Shown: positions 1-8,832 of the stretch, one piece after another
Layout: each line of letters starts with the position of its first letter
Numbering within the stretch: position 1 is the stretch's first letter
DNA from: Myxococcus hansupus
GTDB taxonomy: Bacteria > Myxococcota > Myxococcia > Myxococcales > Myxococcaceae
Direction: 5' to 3'
Assembly: GCF_000280925.3 (NCBI RefSeq)
Contig: NZ_CP012109.1
Location: 2,934,501-2,998,500 of the forward strand
Length of the DNA: 64,000 nucleotides
The notes under the pieces: generated by a model
Database searches by the model: none
The model's input: the letters and a program-made list of their open reading frames with translations, nothing else
Told to the model about the DNA's origin: nothing
Made by a program: the position numbers and the translations under genes

Positions 1-204
1 GATTCTCCCTAGGATCTCACTTGTCCGGCTTCGAATGAATCCTTCGAGCGACGAAAATCCAACCACTGCGAGCCCGTTTCGAAGCAGGCGTGCTGTTTCA
101 TTGTGGTCGGAATCTGTTAGGGCCTTGTCGACGAGTGAGTCAGCGGAAAGCGCGCGGTGGAATGCGGCGAGTCGTTCGAGAAAGCTCCCCCTGGCGATTG
201 ACAC
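1..204 (-). CDS. HEPN-like protein, 5' part only (cut by window edge)
   Basis: The reading frame stays open from a GTG at 202-204 to the window edge, giving 67 residues that begin MSIARGSFLERL. A strong Shine-Dalgarno AGGAGG sits 5 nt before the GTG, and the gene starts only 16 bp after the stop of the DUF262 gene, so the two are probably co-transcribed. The segment RLLRNGLAVVGFSSLEGF followed by IRSR resembles the N-terminal helices of HEPN nuclease-like proteins (MAE_28990 or RiboL-PSP-HEPN type), which often accompany DUF262 proteins in defence loci. The RxxxxH catalytic motif would lie outside the window, so activity cannot be judged. That a gene exists here is well supported; the HEPN assignment is moderate inference. 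Confidence 0.6.
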   Translation of the reverse strand, partial: MSIARGSFLERLAAFHRALSADSLVDKALTDSDHNETARLLRNGLAVVGFSSLEGFIRSRTSEILGRI

Positions 205-220
205 GAGTGCCTCCTCGCTT

Positions 221-1300
221 TTACTGACCAGCAAGCGCCACTAGCATTTTGTGAATGGCGTTGATCCGGTAATGGACGCGTGCAGGAGTGTTCGTGCCTT
301 GCCGCACTGCTGATTCAAACTGAGGGTCCTTAAATAGAAGTTTTGTTTCTTTTTGGACCCTTAAGTGATGTTGCTGAAGTTTGGTTATTTGTGAGTCGCT
401 AGCCAGATTCACTCCTACCATCTCTGCGTCATACATTCCCGCTAACATTTGATCGCGCCAACTGTCGTTGGCAGGTCGCTTAAAAGCGTTCTTGCCCCAA
501 AGAGATGCACACGCGCTAATCGCTCGTTCGAACCTCTGCTCTAGATCGCCAAGGCGACTCTCGTTTGCATGGCTGTTGGCGGCCATGAATTTGTCCATCG
601 AAAAACGGAAATCTCCAGAGAATGAATTCCAGCTCTCCGATAGAGTCAAAAACCTCAAGACAAACTCCGCGTCTGCCATCTCGCGATAGGCGGCTGATTT
701 TTCGTCTTTGATTTTGAGTTGTTGTTTTAGGAAAGAGTTTCTTGAGAGCTTGTATATTGACTCATTGAGGGCTCCGCGGAAAATTACGTTTCGGATCTCT
801 TGTGCGTTTAGCGGCTCTCCTCCTGAGTTTAGTCTTGTGAATACTTCGTATTTCAGCTCGGGCGAAGATTGTTTTAAAAGCGTGACAGCTCGAACGTACG
901 GTCGGACGCGGAGGGCGTTTACTAGTTGAGGGGGGAGTTCGGATGCTTTCAGTCCATTGAGTTCATGGAAGTAGTTGAGAGGGGAGAGTGTGAGTTTGTT
1001 TCTCATGAAGGCATGTATTGTCGTGATGCGCTGCTTTCCGTCGATGACTGAGTAAGTTCCGAAGTCCTCTTCTGCTAAGTAGACAGGGGGAACGGGGATG
1101 TTTAGAAGGAATGATTCTATCAGGGCGGCTTGCTGTTGATGTGGCCATCTCTCTCGACGTTGGTATCCGGGCCTAACGTCTATGGCGCCGGCCTCGACCA
1201 TGCTTGCAATTGTTTCCAGTGAAAGATCTGATGCTTGGATTACTAGGCGATCTTGGGCTGATTCGAACTTGCCTATGATTGACTTGGCGTTAGTGTTCAT
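221..1300 (-). CDS. DUF262 family protein (ParB/Srx-like fold)
   Basis: This 359-residue protein carries the DUF262 signature VIDGKQRITTI (DGKQR at residues 87-91), preceded by YQRRERWPHQQQAALIESFL around residues 46-65, where these proteins build their ParB/sulfiredoxin-like nucleotide-binding site. Family members occur in modification-dependent restriction enzymes (GmrSD type) and other defence loci, often as NTP-dependent nucleases or regulators. It is the middle gene of a leftward RT-DUF262-HEPN series: 74 bp separate it from the upstream RT gene and 16 bp from the gene that follows. Its base composition is clearly lower in GC than the rest of the window, with many AAA, ATT and TTT codons, which suggests horizontal acquisition. 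No C-terminal HNH (DUF1524-type) motif is seen, so nuclease activity is unproven. Confidence 0.82.
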   Translation of the reverse strand: MNTNAKSIIGKFESAQDRLVIQASDLSLETIASMVEAGAIDVRPGYQRRERWPHQQQAALIESFLLNIPVPPVYLAEEDFGTYSVIDGKQRITTIHAFMRNKLTLSPLNYFHELNGLKASELPPQLVNALRVRPYVRAVTLLKQSSPELKYEVFTRLNSGGEPLNAQEIRNVIFRGALNESIYKLSRNSFLKQQLKIKDEKSAAYREMADAEFVLRFLTLSESWNSFSGDFRFSMDKFMAANSHANESRLGDLEQRFERAISACASLWGKNAFKRPANDSWRDQMLAGMYDAEMVGVNLASDSQITKLQQHHLRVQKETKLLFKDPQFESAVRQGTNTPARVHYRINAIHKMLVALAGQ

Positions 1301-1374
1301 TGGGTTTGATGTGTCCAGCGAAGCTTGATTGGGTCGTTGGCTGCGGATTCCGAATGGGGGCAGGGTAGGTGTCT

Positions 1375-2904
1375 CTATGCAACCGCTTTTGCTACAGCGG
1401 CTAGCATTGGGTCGTGGCTTCGCTTAAGGGGCTCTAGCCAATGACGAGCTTCATCGCCGGGAAGTACGCTCGCGGCCCAGACTACGGCTCGCTGGGCCCA
1501 AGGCCCCATGTTGCCGGCAACTTCTTTTTGCTCGCGAATATAGTCTGATCTTGCATGGGCTTGTGCGAGAAGGGAGAGTGCGCGGTCACGGAACACAGGT
1601 GGCGCACGATTGGCGAGACTCATTGCGCGTCCAGCTTCGCATAGTTCTGGTCGCTCGCAGAGGGCATGGAGAACCCAAATTTGTACAAAGGGGAGTGAGC
1701 TTTTTTCTCCACCTGTAGCGAAGTTGACTAGGGCGGATCCGATTTCCTCTGCGTTCTTTTCGTTGGTTACTCTTAAAAGAAAATTGATTACATCGGGGAG
1801 TACGGTCGCGAGTTTCTCTAGGCTGGAGAGTGTCTTGGGAACGAGAGCGCGAATTCTCTTTTCGGCAGCGACCCGGTAAATCCAGCCGACATCATAGACG
1901 CGAACGGTCCAGGAATTGTCGAGCGCTCTGCTTAGTAGGTCTGTTAGGGTTTTTGCTAGCGCTTCTGTTTTTGATCCCATGTTTTTGGTTGCGGATGGAT
2001 TCATGCTGGCTGCGCTTGTGAGTTGCATGGCCTCCATCGCTTCGGCCATCTCTGCTGTGTCGAATAGCTCTTTATCGTGAAACTCCATCGCGCTGAGGAT
2101 TGCCGTCTTCTTGGATTGGAGAGCCAATCGGTGGGCTGTGTAGAGATAATACGCTAGATCGTGGAGCGCTTGGGTCGCTTCTGACCTGGAGTTGACGAAG
2201 ATTCGAAAGTCATCAAGGTAGCGCACGTGTGTGTAGCCGCGCCTAACCAGCATCGAGTCGACATCATTCAATGCCGCTTCTGCGAGAAGTCGACTTGCAT
2301 TCGGACCAATTGGAAGTCCACGTGAGTTTTTTGCGTTCAGTCCCATTAGGAAACGTTCAATGTTCTTGGCGCGGTTTGAATTGACGCCGGCACTTTCGAG
2401 AGCGTTTCGAACTCTGTGAAGATAGATGTGATTGTAGAAATCCGCGATATCGGCGACTACGACATGGGAGAAATTCTTTTCTTTTACAATCTCTCTCGAT
2501 CTTCGATGAAATCCACGCCACGTCACGGCAGGATCGAATAGCTGACCATTGTCGGTTAGTGAAACCCTGTACGAGAAGACCCGTCCATCTGCTTGAGGGT
2601 GCCGCATGGTTTCGATGGCCTCGGCGGCTTCCCGAGCTATTGCGGCGTAGATGATGCTATCCCATGGGTTCAGTTGTTTTATCGCGCGAAACGCCGCATC
2701 TCCTTTAGGTGCGAGGACTAAAAGTGGCGTGCTAGGCGAGTGCTCGGCGAGGTTCACCTTCTGGAATTCAGGCATCGCTGCGCTCCACGAAGCCCTCATG
2801 GCTTTGATCTCAAAAGGTCGGGGAAGGAAATCCGTGTCTCCCTGAACTTCTAGATGCTTTAACGCCCACTCGAGAGACTCAATGCTTAAATTATCCATGC
2901 TCAT
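1375..2904 (-). CDS. Reverse transcriptase of UG/Abi (DRT-like) type
   Basis: The 509-residue product has a reverse transcriptase palm: motif A VVVADIADFYNHIY at residues 148-161 with catalytic D152, motif B GLPIGPNASRLLAEA at 196-210, and motif C RYLDD at 228-232. About 200 helical residues without recognisable enzymatic motifs follow, as in the C-terminal helical-repeat regions of abortive-infection/unknown-group RTs. No maturase X domain, endonuclease, or retron NAXXH/VTG motifs were seen. The N-terminal segment NPWDSIIYAAIA and the VFSYRVS block resemble a widespread UG-type RT family. It is the first gene of the RT-DUF262-HEPN set and is less GC-rich than its surroundings. Probable role is anti-phage defence. 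A second ATG two codons downstream is an alternative start, and neither start has a clear ribosome binding site. Confidence 0.85.
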   Translation of the reverse strand: MSMDNLSIESLEWALKHLEVQGDTDFLPRPFEIKAMRASWSAAMPEFQKVNLAEHSPSTPLLVLAPKGDAAFRAIKQLNPWDSIIYAAIAREAAEAIETMRHPQADGRVFSYRVSLTDNGQLFDPAVTWRGFHRRSREIVKEKNFSHVVVADIADFYNHIYLHRVRNALESAGVNSNRAKNIERFLMGLNAKNSRGLPIGPNASRLLAEAALNDVDSMLVRRGYTHVRYLDDFRIFVNSRSEATQALHDLAYYLYTAHRLALQSKKTAILSAMEFHDKELFDTAEMAEAMEAMQLTSAASMNPSATKNMGSKTEALAKTLTDLLSRALDNSWTVRVYDVGWIYRVAAEKRIRALVPKTLSSLEKLATVLPDVINFLLRVTNEKNAEEIGSALVNFATGGEKSSLPFVQIWVLHALCERPELCEAGRAMSLANRAPPVFRDRALSLLAQAHARSDYIREQKEVAGNMGPWAQRAVVWAASVLPGDEARHWLEPLKRSHDPMLAAVAKAVA

Positions 2905-3552
2905 GCGCTTGCTTTAGAGGAGGATAGAACGGTCAGAGGGTATGATGAGCGTACTTTTGACTTTGGGGCTGGTCTCTAGTACGCGGAAGTCTAGGCATGA
3001 CTCGTTGCGTCGTTTGCGCGGCTCGTGAGTCGATACCTATCGACGCCCTCGAAGAGGAGGGGCGCGGACGGACATGGTTCTTGGGCGGCGCTCACCACCG
3101 TGCCGGTTGGGTGCCCCACGAGGTGCCCCCCTTTTGTGAGGAGGGCTGGCAGTATACGCTCCGCCACCAATGTGGGCTTATTCTTTGCCGGGCGATTCCG
3201 AAGGGCCAGTTTCGCTCTCATTGAGATCGACTTTCGCTGCGTTGTTTGGCGTGCATGGAGAAGGTCCGGACTCACCTCCCTTTCCAGGGCCCAGTGCATG
3301 GGATTCAGTTATTCCTTCTCCCAAATGACAATGCCATGAGGGGGCTGGGCCGATGCTTGGCTGCGCATCCTGTCCTCGCGGAGGTTTATGATGATGATCT
3401 GGGCACCCCAGCGTGAATGGTGTATTGCGAAAGGTCGTAGGAAAGGCGGACTTTGAGGCCTGCCGCACTGATTGGGGCCACTTGGGCACCCGTAAAGTGG
3501 CACCACGATACGTATTTATCTATGGGATACAGGACGGTCGCACGCGCGTATG
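2905..3552. other. Intergenic stretch between RT gene and tRNA-Sec
   Basis: About 650 bp lie between the RT start and the 3' end of tRNA-Sec. Open frames of up to about 100 codons exist on both strands, but none has a convincing ribosome binding site or recognisable product. The stretch contains several potential hairpins, for example around 3042-3065 and 3126-3150, and the direct repeat GGTGCCCC near 3112 and 3124. An inverted repeat GCCACTT/AAGTGGC lies about 55-75 bp beyond the tRNA 3' end. It would be the place to look for the RT promoter, an RT-associated non-coding RNA and an island attachment site, but none of these is demonstrated. Confidence 0.4.
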
Positions 3553-3651
3553 TGGCGGTAGGGCACGGGAATCGAACTCGCCAGGGACGCCTCTCGGCGC
3601 CCCTCTTCAGTTTTGAAGACTGAGCCGGCCACCAGGTCCGGAGGCCCTACC
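3553..3651 (-). tRNA. selC: tRNA-Sec, anticodon TCA
   Basis: On the minus strand the 99-nt sequence folds as a selenocysteine tRNA. It has an 8-bp acceptor stem GGTAGGGC/GCCCTACC followed by encoded GCCA, a long D stem (CCGGACC/GGCCGG region), a 5-bp anticodon stem TCAGT/ACTGA enclosing loop CTTCAAA with anticodon TCA (plus-strand TGA at 3614-3616), a long variable arm, and T loop TTCGATT. The length and the 8-bp acceptor distinguish it from a suppressor or serine tRNA. It implies UGA recoding machinery (SelA, SelB, SelD) elsewhere in the genome. Its 3' end faces the low-GC RT cassette, consistent with use as an integration site. Confidence 0.95.
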
Positions 3652-3658
3652 GTCTGCG

Positions 3659-3687
3659 ATTACGCCGAACCCTTTGGACCCCGTCAA
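3659..3687 (-). promoter_or_regulatory. Predicted sigma-70 type promoter of tRNA-Sec
   Basis: Reading leftwards, TTGACG (3687-3682) is separated by 17 bp from CGTAAT (3664-3659). A start about 7 nt downstream would fall at the first base of the tRNA (3651-3652), as expected for a tRNA promoter. This is motif matching only. Confidence 0.5.
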
Positions 3688-3702
3688 CCTGGGTCCGTCG
3701 TG

Positions 3703-4335
3703 CTACCGGGCCTTCGTCTCCGCCTTCAGCCCCGGCAAGCCCATCACCAGCGTGGACACCAACACCTGCGTGAGCTCCTCCGCGGGCGAGCCCGGGAACC
3801 CGCTGCACGTCAGCTTCAACGCCACGATGCCGTGCACCCCCGCCCACAGCACCTCCGCGAGCTGGTCCGGCCTCGTGCCTTCCTCGAGCCTCCCGGCCTC
3901 CAGCAGGTCCACGAACACCTGCACCAGCACCCCGAAGGACCTCGGGCCCGGGCCCTCCGGATTGTCCGCGAACAACGCCGTGGAGAGCTTCGCGTCCTCC
4001 ATGAAGATCAGCCGGTACGTCTCCGGGTTCTCCAAGCCGAAGCGGACGTAGGCCTTCGCCAACTGGGGCAGCCGTTCCAGCGGGTCCTCCACCTGGGCCG
4101 CGGGCTCCAGCACGGCCAGCAGGTCCTGGAAGCCGCGGACGCACAGCTCCTTCGCGATGGCCTCCCGGTTCTCGAAGTGGAGGTAGAGCGTCGCGGGCGC
4201 GTACTCCACCGCGTCCGCCAGCTTGCGCATCGAGAGGGCGGCGAAGCCCTCGCGCATCACCATGTCCCGGGCGGTTCGCAGAATCTGCTCGCGCAGCTCC
4301 GCCCGCTGCCGCTCCTTCCGCTCCGCGATCCCCAT
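3703..4335 (-). CDS. TetR/AcrR family transcriptional regulator
   Basis: This 210-residue repressor-type protein has an N-terminal TetR helix-turn-helix (residues about 12-58, with LSMRKLADAVEYAPATLYLHF as the recognition region). Its C-terminal ligand-binding domain is of the type with RLIFMEDAKL. The start ATG at 4335 was chosen because it begins the conserved domain at the usual distance. The frame stays open upstream, but that extension runs through the likely operator. It is divergent from the SDR gene at 4440, and two copies of GAACGGTGTTC lie between them, so it probably represses itself and that gene. The effector is unknown. Confidence 0.9.
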   Translation of the reverse strand: MGIAERKERQRAELREQILRTARDMVMREGFAALSMRKLADAVEYAPATLYLHFENREAIAKELCVRGFQDLLAVLEPAAQVEDPLERLPQLAKAYVRFGLENPETYRLIFMEDAKLSTALFADNPEGPGPRSFGVLVQVFVDLLEAGRLEEGTRPDQLAEVLWAGVHGIVALKLTCSGFPGSPAEELTQVLVSTLVMGLPGLKAETKAR

Positions 4336-4378
4336 GTTCACACTGTAGGCCTTGACGGAGAGAACGGCCACCAGTAGA

Positions 4379-4404
4379 TGAACGGTGTTCACCGAACGGT
4401 GTTC
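4379..4404. promoter_or_regulatory. Tandem palindromic operator, probably for the divergent TetR regulator
   Basis: Two near-identical sites sit in the divergent promoter region: TGAACGGTGTTCA (4379-4391, a TGAAC-N3-GTTCA palindrome) and GAACGGTGTTC (4394-4404). Their centres are 14 bp apart. A further GTTCA half-site is present at 4336-4340, just upstream of the regulator start. Paired palindromes between a TetR gene and its divergent target are typical of autoregulation. Confidence 0.65.
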
Positions 4405-4439
4405 ATAAACCACTCGCTGTTTGGGAAGGGGAGCCGGAG

Positions 4440-5417
4440 ATGGGCACGGTCGCGTTGTTCGGTGCCTCGGGCGCCATTGGGCGCAGCGTCGCGCAGGCGC
4501 TGCGGGGGCAGGGGAGGGCGTACCGGGTGGTGGGGCGCTCCACGGGTTCGCTCCAGCGGGAGTTCGGCGCCGACCCCCAGGCCGAAATCGCCACCTGGAA
4601 CCCCGAGGACCCGGATTCCATCCGCGCCGCGGCCCGGGGCGTCCAGACGCTCGTCTACCTGGTCGGCTTGCCGTACTGGCAGTTCCGCCTCCATCCCCAG
4701 TTGATGAAGCGCACTCTCGACGCCGCCATCGCCGAGGGCGTGGAGCGCATCGTCTTCATCGCCAGCGTGTACCCCTACGGCCGGCCGCGCACGGACATCG
4801 TCAACGAGTCCCACCCGCGCGTGCCGCACACTTTCAAGGGCCGCATGCGCAAGGAGCAGGAGGAGCTGCTGCTCGCGGCGGACAAGGCGGGCTCCATCCA
4901 GGTCTCCATCCTCCGCCTGCCGGACTTCTACGGCCCCGGCGTGGAGAGCAGCTTCCTCCACCGCCCCTTCGTCGCCGCGTCACAGGGCAAGCGCGCCCAG
5001 CTCATTGGCCCCATCGATACGCCCCACGAGTTCGTCTACGTGCCCGACGTGGGCCCCACCGTGACGGCGCTCATGGACGCGCCGGATGCCTATGGCCGCT
5101 TCTGGAACCTCGGCGGCGCGGGCGTCACCACCCAGAAGGCCCTGGTGGAGGACATCTACGCCCAGGCCGGCCACCCCGCGAAGTACACGGTGCTGGGGCC
5201 GGGGATGGTGCGCCTCATCGGCCTCTTCAACCCATTCATGCGGGAGCTGCCGGAGATGCACTACCTGCACACCACGCCCGTCATCATGGACGACTCGGCG
5301 CTGCGCTCGCTGCTGGGTGACATCCGCAAGACGCCCTACCGCGAGGGCATCCGCCAGACGCTGGCCGCGCTCAGTCCAGCCCCCGTTGCCACAGGTCATC
5401 CTCATCCAGTCCCATGA
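4440..5417 (+). CDS. SDR-type NAD(P)-dependent epimerase/dehydratase-like protein
   Basis: The 325-residue protein begins with a Rossmann nucleotide-binding motif, ALFGASGAIGRSVAQALRG (GxxGxxG at residues 8-14). It continues as an extended or atypical short-chain dehydrogenase, with RIVFIASVYPYG in place of the usual Ser region and YVPDVGPTVTALM near the centre. The substrate is unknown; relatives include NmrA-like and sugar-epimerase-like oxidoreductases. It is divergent from the TetR gene and preceded by the double operator, so it is the likely target of that regulator. Its last 47 bp overlap the 3' end of the convergent TPR/zincin gene. Confidence 0.85.
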   Translation: MGTVALFGASGAIGRSVAQALRGQGRAYRVVGRSTGSLQREFGADPQAEIATWNPEDPDSIRAAARGVQTLVYLVGLPYWQFRLHPQLMKRTLDAAIAEGVERIVFIASVYPYGRPRTDIVNESHPRVPHTFKGRMRKEQEELLLAADKAGSIQVSILRLPDFYGPGVESSFLHRPFVAASQGKRAQLIGPIDTPHEFVYVPDVGPTVTALMDAPDAYGRFWNLGGAGVTTQKALVEDIYAQAGHPAKYTVLGPGMVRLIGLFNPFMRELPEMHYLHTTPVIMDDSALRSLLGDIRKTPYREGIRQTLAALSPAPVATGHPHPVP

Positions 5418-6402
5418 GGTGACCGACCTCGTGCATCACGGTGATGCCAATCTGCTCGATGAGCTCCTCGCGGCTGCGGGCGAAGCGCTCCAGGTTCTTC
5501 TGGTAGAGCACGATGGACGCCGGGACGTGGTCGAACGCGTTCGTCACGCTGCGCTCGCCCACCGCCAGGCCGCGGAACACCCCGAGGATGCTCGGTGACA
5601 GGGGCGGGTCCTCCGCCAGCAGGTCCTCGTCCGCCGGCAGGTCCTCCACCGCGATGGTGACGTTGTCCAGGTACTGCTTCGCGTGGCGGGGCAGGGCCTT
5701 CACCGCGTCCTCCACCGCCCGGTCGAACTCCGCCTCGCCCAGCTCCACCGGCGGGAAGAACTCCTTGGGCGCCAGGGCCTGCGCCTTGGCGAACCGGCGC
5801 TGGGCCTCCTTCGCGTCGCCGCGGCGCTCCGCCATCAGCCCCAGGTACTGGTGCGCCCAGGCCTCGTCGGGCGCCTCCGTCAGCACCTTGTCCAAGGCCG
5901 CCTTCGCCTCGTCGAAGCGGCACAGCTCGAAGAGGGCGAAGCCCCGCTCCACCTGCGCGTCCGGGGAGCTCGGCAGGTGCCCCAGGGCCGCGTCCAGGCT
6001 CTCCAGGGCCGCGCGGCACTCGCCCACCTGGTTCAGCCCCATGCCCTCCAACACGAGGAACTCATAGAGGACCTCCACGTCGCCGGCCTTCTGGGCCAGG
6101 CGCTTGCCCTTCGCGCAGAAGCCCAGGCCTTCCTCCACGGCCTCCCGGTCCTCGCCCGCGCGGCAGATGAGGCAGTCCGCCGTGTCCAGGAGCACCTCCA
6201 GGTCCTCGGGGGCCACCCGCAGCGCGGCGCCAAAGGCCCGGCCCGCCTCCTCCAGCCGGCCCAGCTCCATCAGGGCGGTGGCGCGCAGGTGCAGCGCGTC
6301 GAGGTTGTCTCGGGACTGGGTCAGGACGCGGTCGGCGGCGGCCAGGGCCGCGTCGAAATCCCCCGCCTCGAAGGCCTGTGCCGCGGCGTCCAGCGCCTCC
6401 AT
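5371..6402 (-). CDS. TPR protein with C-terminal zincin (PF06262-like) metallopeptidase domain
   Basis: The 343-residue product starts with several tetratricopeptide repeats (FEAGDFDAALAAADRVL and similar units, residues about 1-210). It ends in a minimal metallopeptidase domain with zinc-binding motif HEVGHLMG followed by LDEDDL, the pattern of the Zincin_1 family. The chosen ATG at 6402 opens the first TPR and lies about 40 nt downstream of a TTGACA-N17-ATATGT promoter. Longer forms from 6441 or 6468 would start on or before that transcript start. It overlaps the convergent SDR gene by 47 bp. Neither substrate nor activity is known. Confidence 0.82.
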   Translation of the reverse strand: MEALDAAAQAFEAGDFDAALAAADRVLTQSRDNLDALHLRATALMELGRLEEAGRAFGAALRVAPEDLEVLLDTADCLICRAGEDREAVEEGLGFCAKGKRLAQKAGDVEVLYEFLVLEGMGLNQVGECRAALESLDAALGHLPSSPDAQVERGFALFELCRFDEAKAALDKVLTEAPDEAWAHQYLGLMAERRGDAKEAQRRFAKAQALAPKEFFPPVELGEAEFDRAVEDAVKALPRHAKQYLDNVTIAVEDLPADEDLLAEDPPLSPSILGVFRGLAVGERSVTNAFDHVPASIVLYQKNLERFARSREELIEQIGITVMHEVGHLMGLDEDDLWQRGLD

Positions 6403-6450
6403 CCCGCCCACCCCCGTTCGCTTCGACGTCCGCGTCCCCATGGGGCCGCG

Positions 6451-6501
6451 ACATATGAAGCCGTGCACTTCGTTGTCAACGCCGCGTGCGGCTGTTACGT
6501 T
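6451..6501. promoter_or_regulatory. Overlapping divergent promoters sharing a -35 element
   Basis: Leftwards: TTGACA (6479-6474), 17 bp, ATATGT (6456-6451), serving the TPR/zincin gene. Rightwards: TTGTCA (6473-6478), 17 bp, TACGTT (6496-6501), serving the response regulator. The same TTGTCAA block supplies both -35 hexamers, so the two promoters should compete. Confidence 0.45.
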
Positions 6502-6533
6502 CCGTCGCCCGTCCAGGTACGGCGCTCGGTCCC

Positions 6534-6890
6534 GTGAACATCCTTGTCGTCGACGACGATCTCGAACTCTGCACGATGCTCTCTCGCTTCTTGGAGATGC
6601 ATGGGTTCACGGTCTACTCGGCGTCCGACGCGCTGCAGGCGCTCGACGTGCTGGAGCGCAACCAGGTCAGCATGGTCATCACCGACTACGTGATGCCCCA
6701 TATGGACGGCATCCAGTTCACGGAGATGCTGAAGGCCGACCCGCGCTTCCAGAGCGTCCCGGTGCTGCTGATGACGGGCAGCGAGGACGGCTCGGTGACG
6801 GACCGGGGCCTGCGCAAGGGCGTGGCCCTGACGCTCCACAAGCCCTTGGACATGGGGCAGCTCCTCACCCTGGTCCGCTTCGCGCAGTAG
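6534..6890 (+). CDS. Single-domain response regulator (CheY-like)
   Basis: The protein is a stand-alone receiver domain of 118 residues if started at the GTG at 6534, where ILVVDDD begins the fold. The longer frame from 6486 would add 16 residues absent from the family and would start upstream of the predicted transcript start. The acidic pocket (VDDD), phospho-acceptor D51 in VITDYVMPHMDG, the Thr of LLMTGS and the Lys of LHKPLD are all present, so it should be phosphorylatable. There is no output domain and no adjacent kinase, so it may act as a phosphate relay or through protein contacts. Confidence 0.9.
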   Translation: MNILVVDDDLELCTMLSRFLEMHGFTVYSASDALQALDVLERNQVSMVITDYVMPHMDGIQFTEMLKADPRFQSVPVLLMTGSEDGSVTDRGLRKGVALTLHKPLDMGQLLTLVRFAQ

Positions 6891-6956
6891 CCCACGGCGC
6901 CCGGCCCGCCAGGGCGCCCGGGGCCGTCCGCTCGCCTACACGGCCACCCTTCCTGG

Positions 6957-6984
6957 TTGACATCGTTTGCCCGGCCCTTATGTT
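6957..6984 (+). promoter_or_regulatory. Predicted sigma-70 promoter of groEL
   Basis: TTGACA (6957-6962) is followed after 16 bp by TATGTT (6979-6984). Transcription would start within the CIRCE element just downstream, so HrcA binding would block it. A second perfect TATAAT lies at 7028-7033 without a good -35. Confidence 0.55.
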
Positions 6985-7009
6985 GGCGCTCGCCATGGCC
7001 GAGTGCTAA
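6983..7009 (+). promoter_or_regulatory. CIRCE element (HrcA operator) upstream of groEL
   Basis: TTGGCGCTC (6983-6991), a 9-nt spacer, then GAGTGCTAA (7001-7009) matches the CIRCE consensus TTAGCACTC-N9-GAGTGCTAA, with two changes in the left arm. CIRCE is the operator of the heat-shock repressor HrcA, so this groEL should be heat-inducible. Confidence 0.88.
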
Positions 7010-7058
7010 CGGCCAGCGTCGTATCAGTATAATCCCCCAATGAATTCAGGAGGTTGCG

Positions 7059-8702
<1,644 letters not shown>

Positions 8703-8762
8703 GTTCCTCCGGAGGGCTCGGGACCCGATGAGGGCCCGAGCCGTCTGGGACTCGGTGGTGAG

Positions 8763-8807
8763 CGGCCCCGGTTGCCTCTTCGCGAGGCGCCGGGGCCGTT
8801 GTCGTTT
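8763..8807 (+). terminator. Rho-independent terminator after groEL
   Basis: CGGCCCCGG (8763-8771) pairs with CCGGGGCCG (8790-8798), with an inner GCCTC-TTCG-CGAGGC hairpin, followed by TTGTCGTTT. A weaker hairpin GGCTCGGG/CCCGAGCC lies just upstream at 8715-8742. Confidence 0.75.
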
Positions 8808-8832
8808 CAGGGGCCTCGCGGCTGGGCGCACG

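Noticed and set aside
1375-2904. RT as a retron, group II intron or diversity-generating element
   Set aside because: No retron NAXXH/VTG motifs or msr-msd layout was recognised, no maturase X or endonuclease domain is present, and no template/variable repeat pair was seen nearby.
2991-3299. Open frames of about 100 codons in the gap beside tRNA-Sec
   Set aside because: No ribosome binding site, no recognisable domain and conflicting frames on both strands; treated as non-coding.
3553-3651. Amber/opal suppressor or serine tRNA
   Set aside because: The 8-bp acceptor stem, long D stem and TCA anticodon with total length near 99 nt are specific for selenocysteine tRNA.
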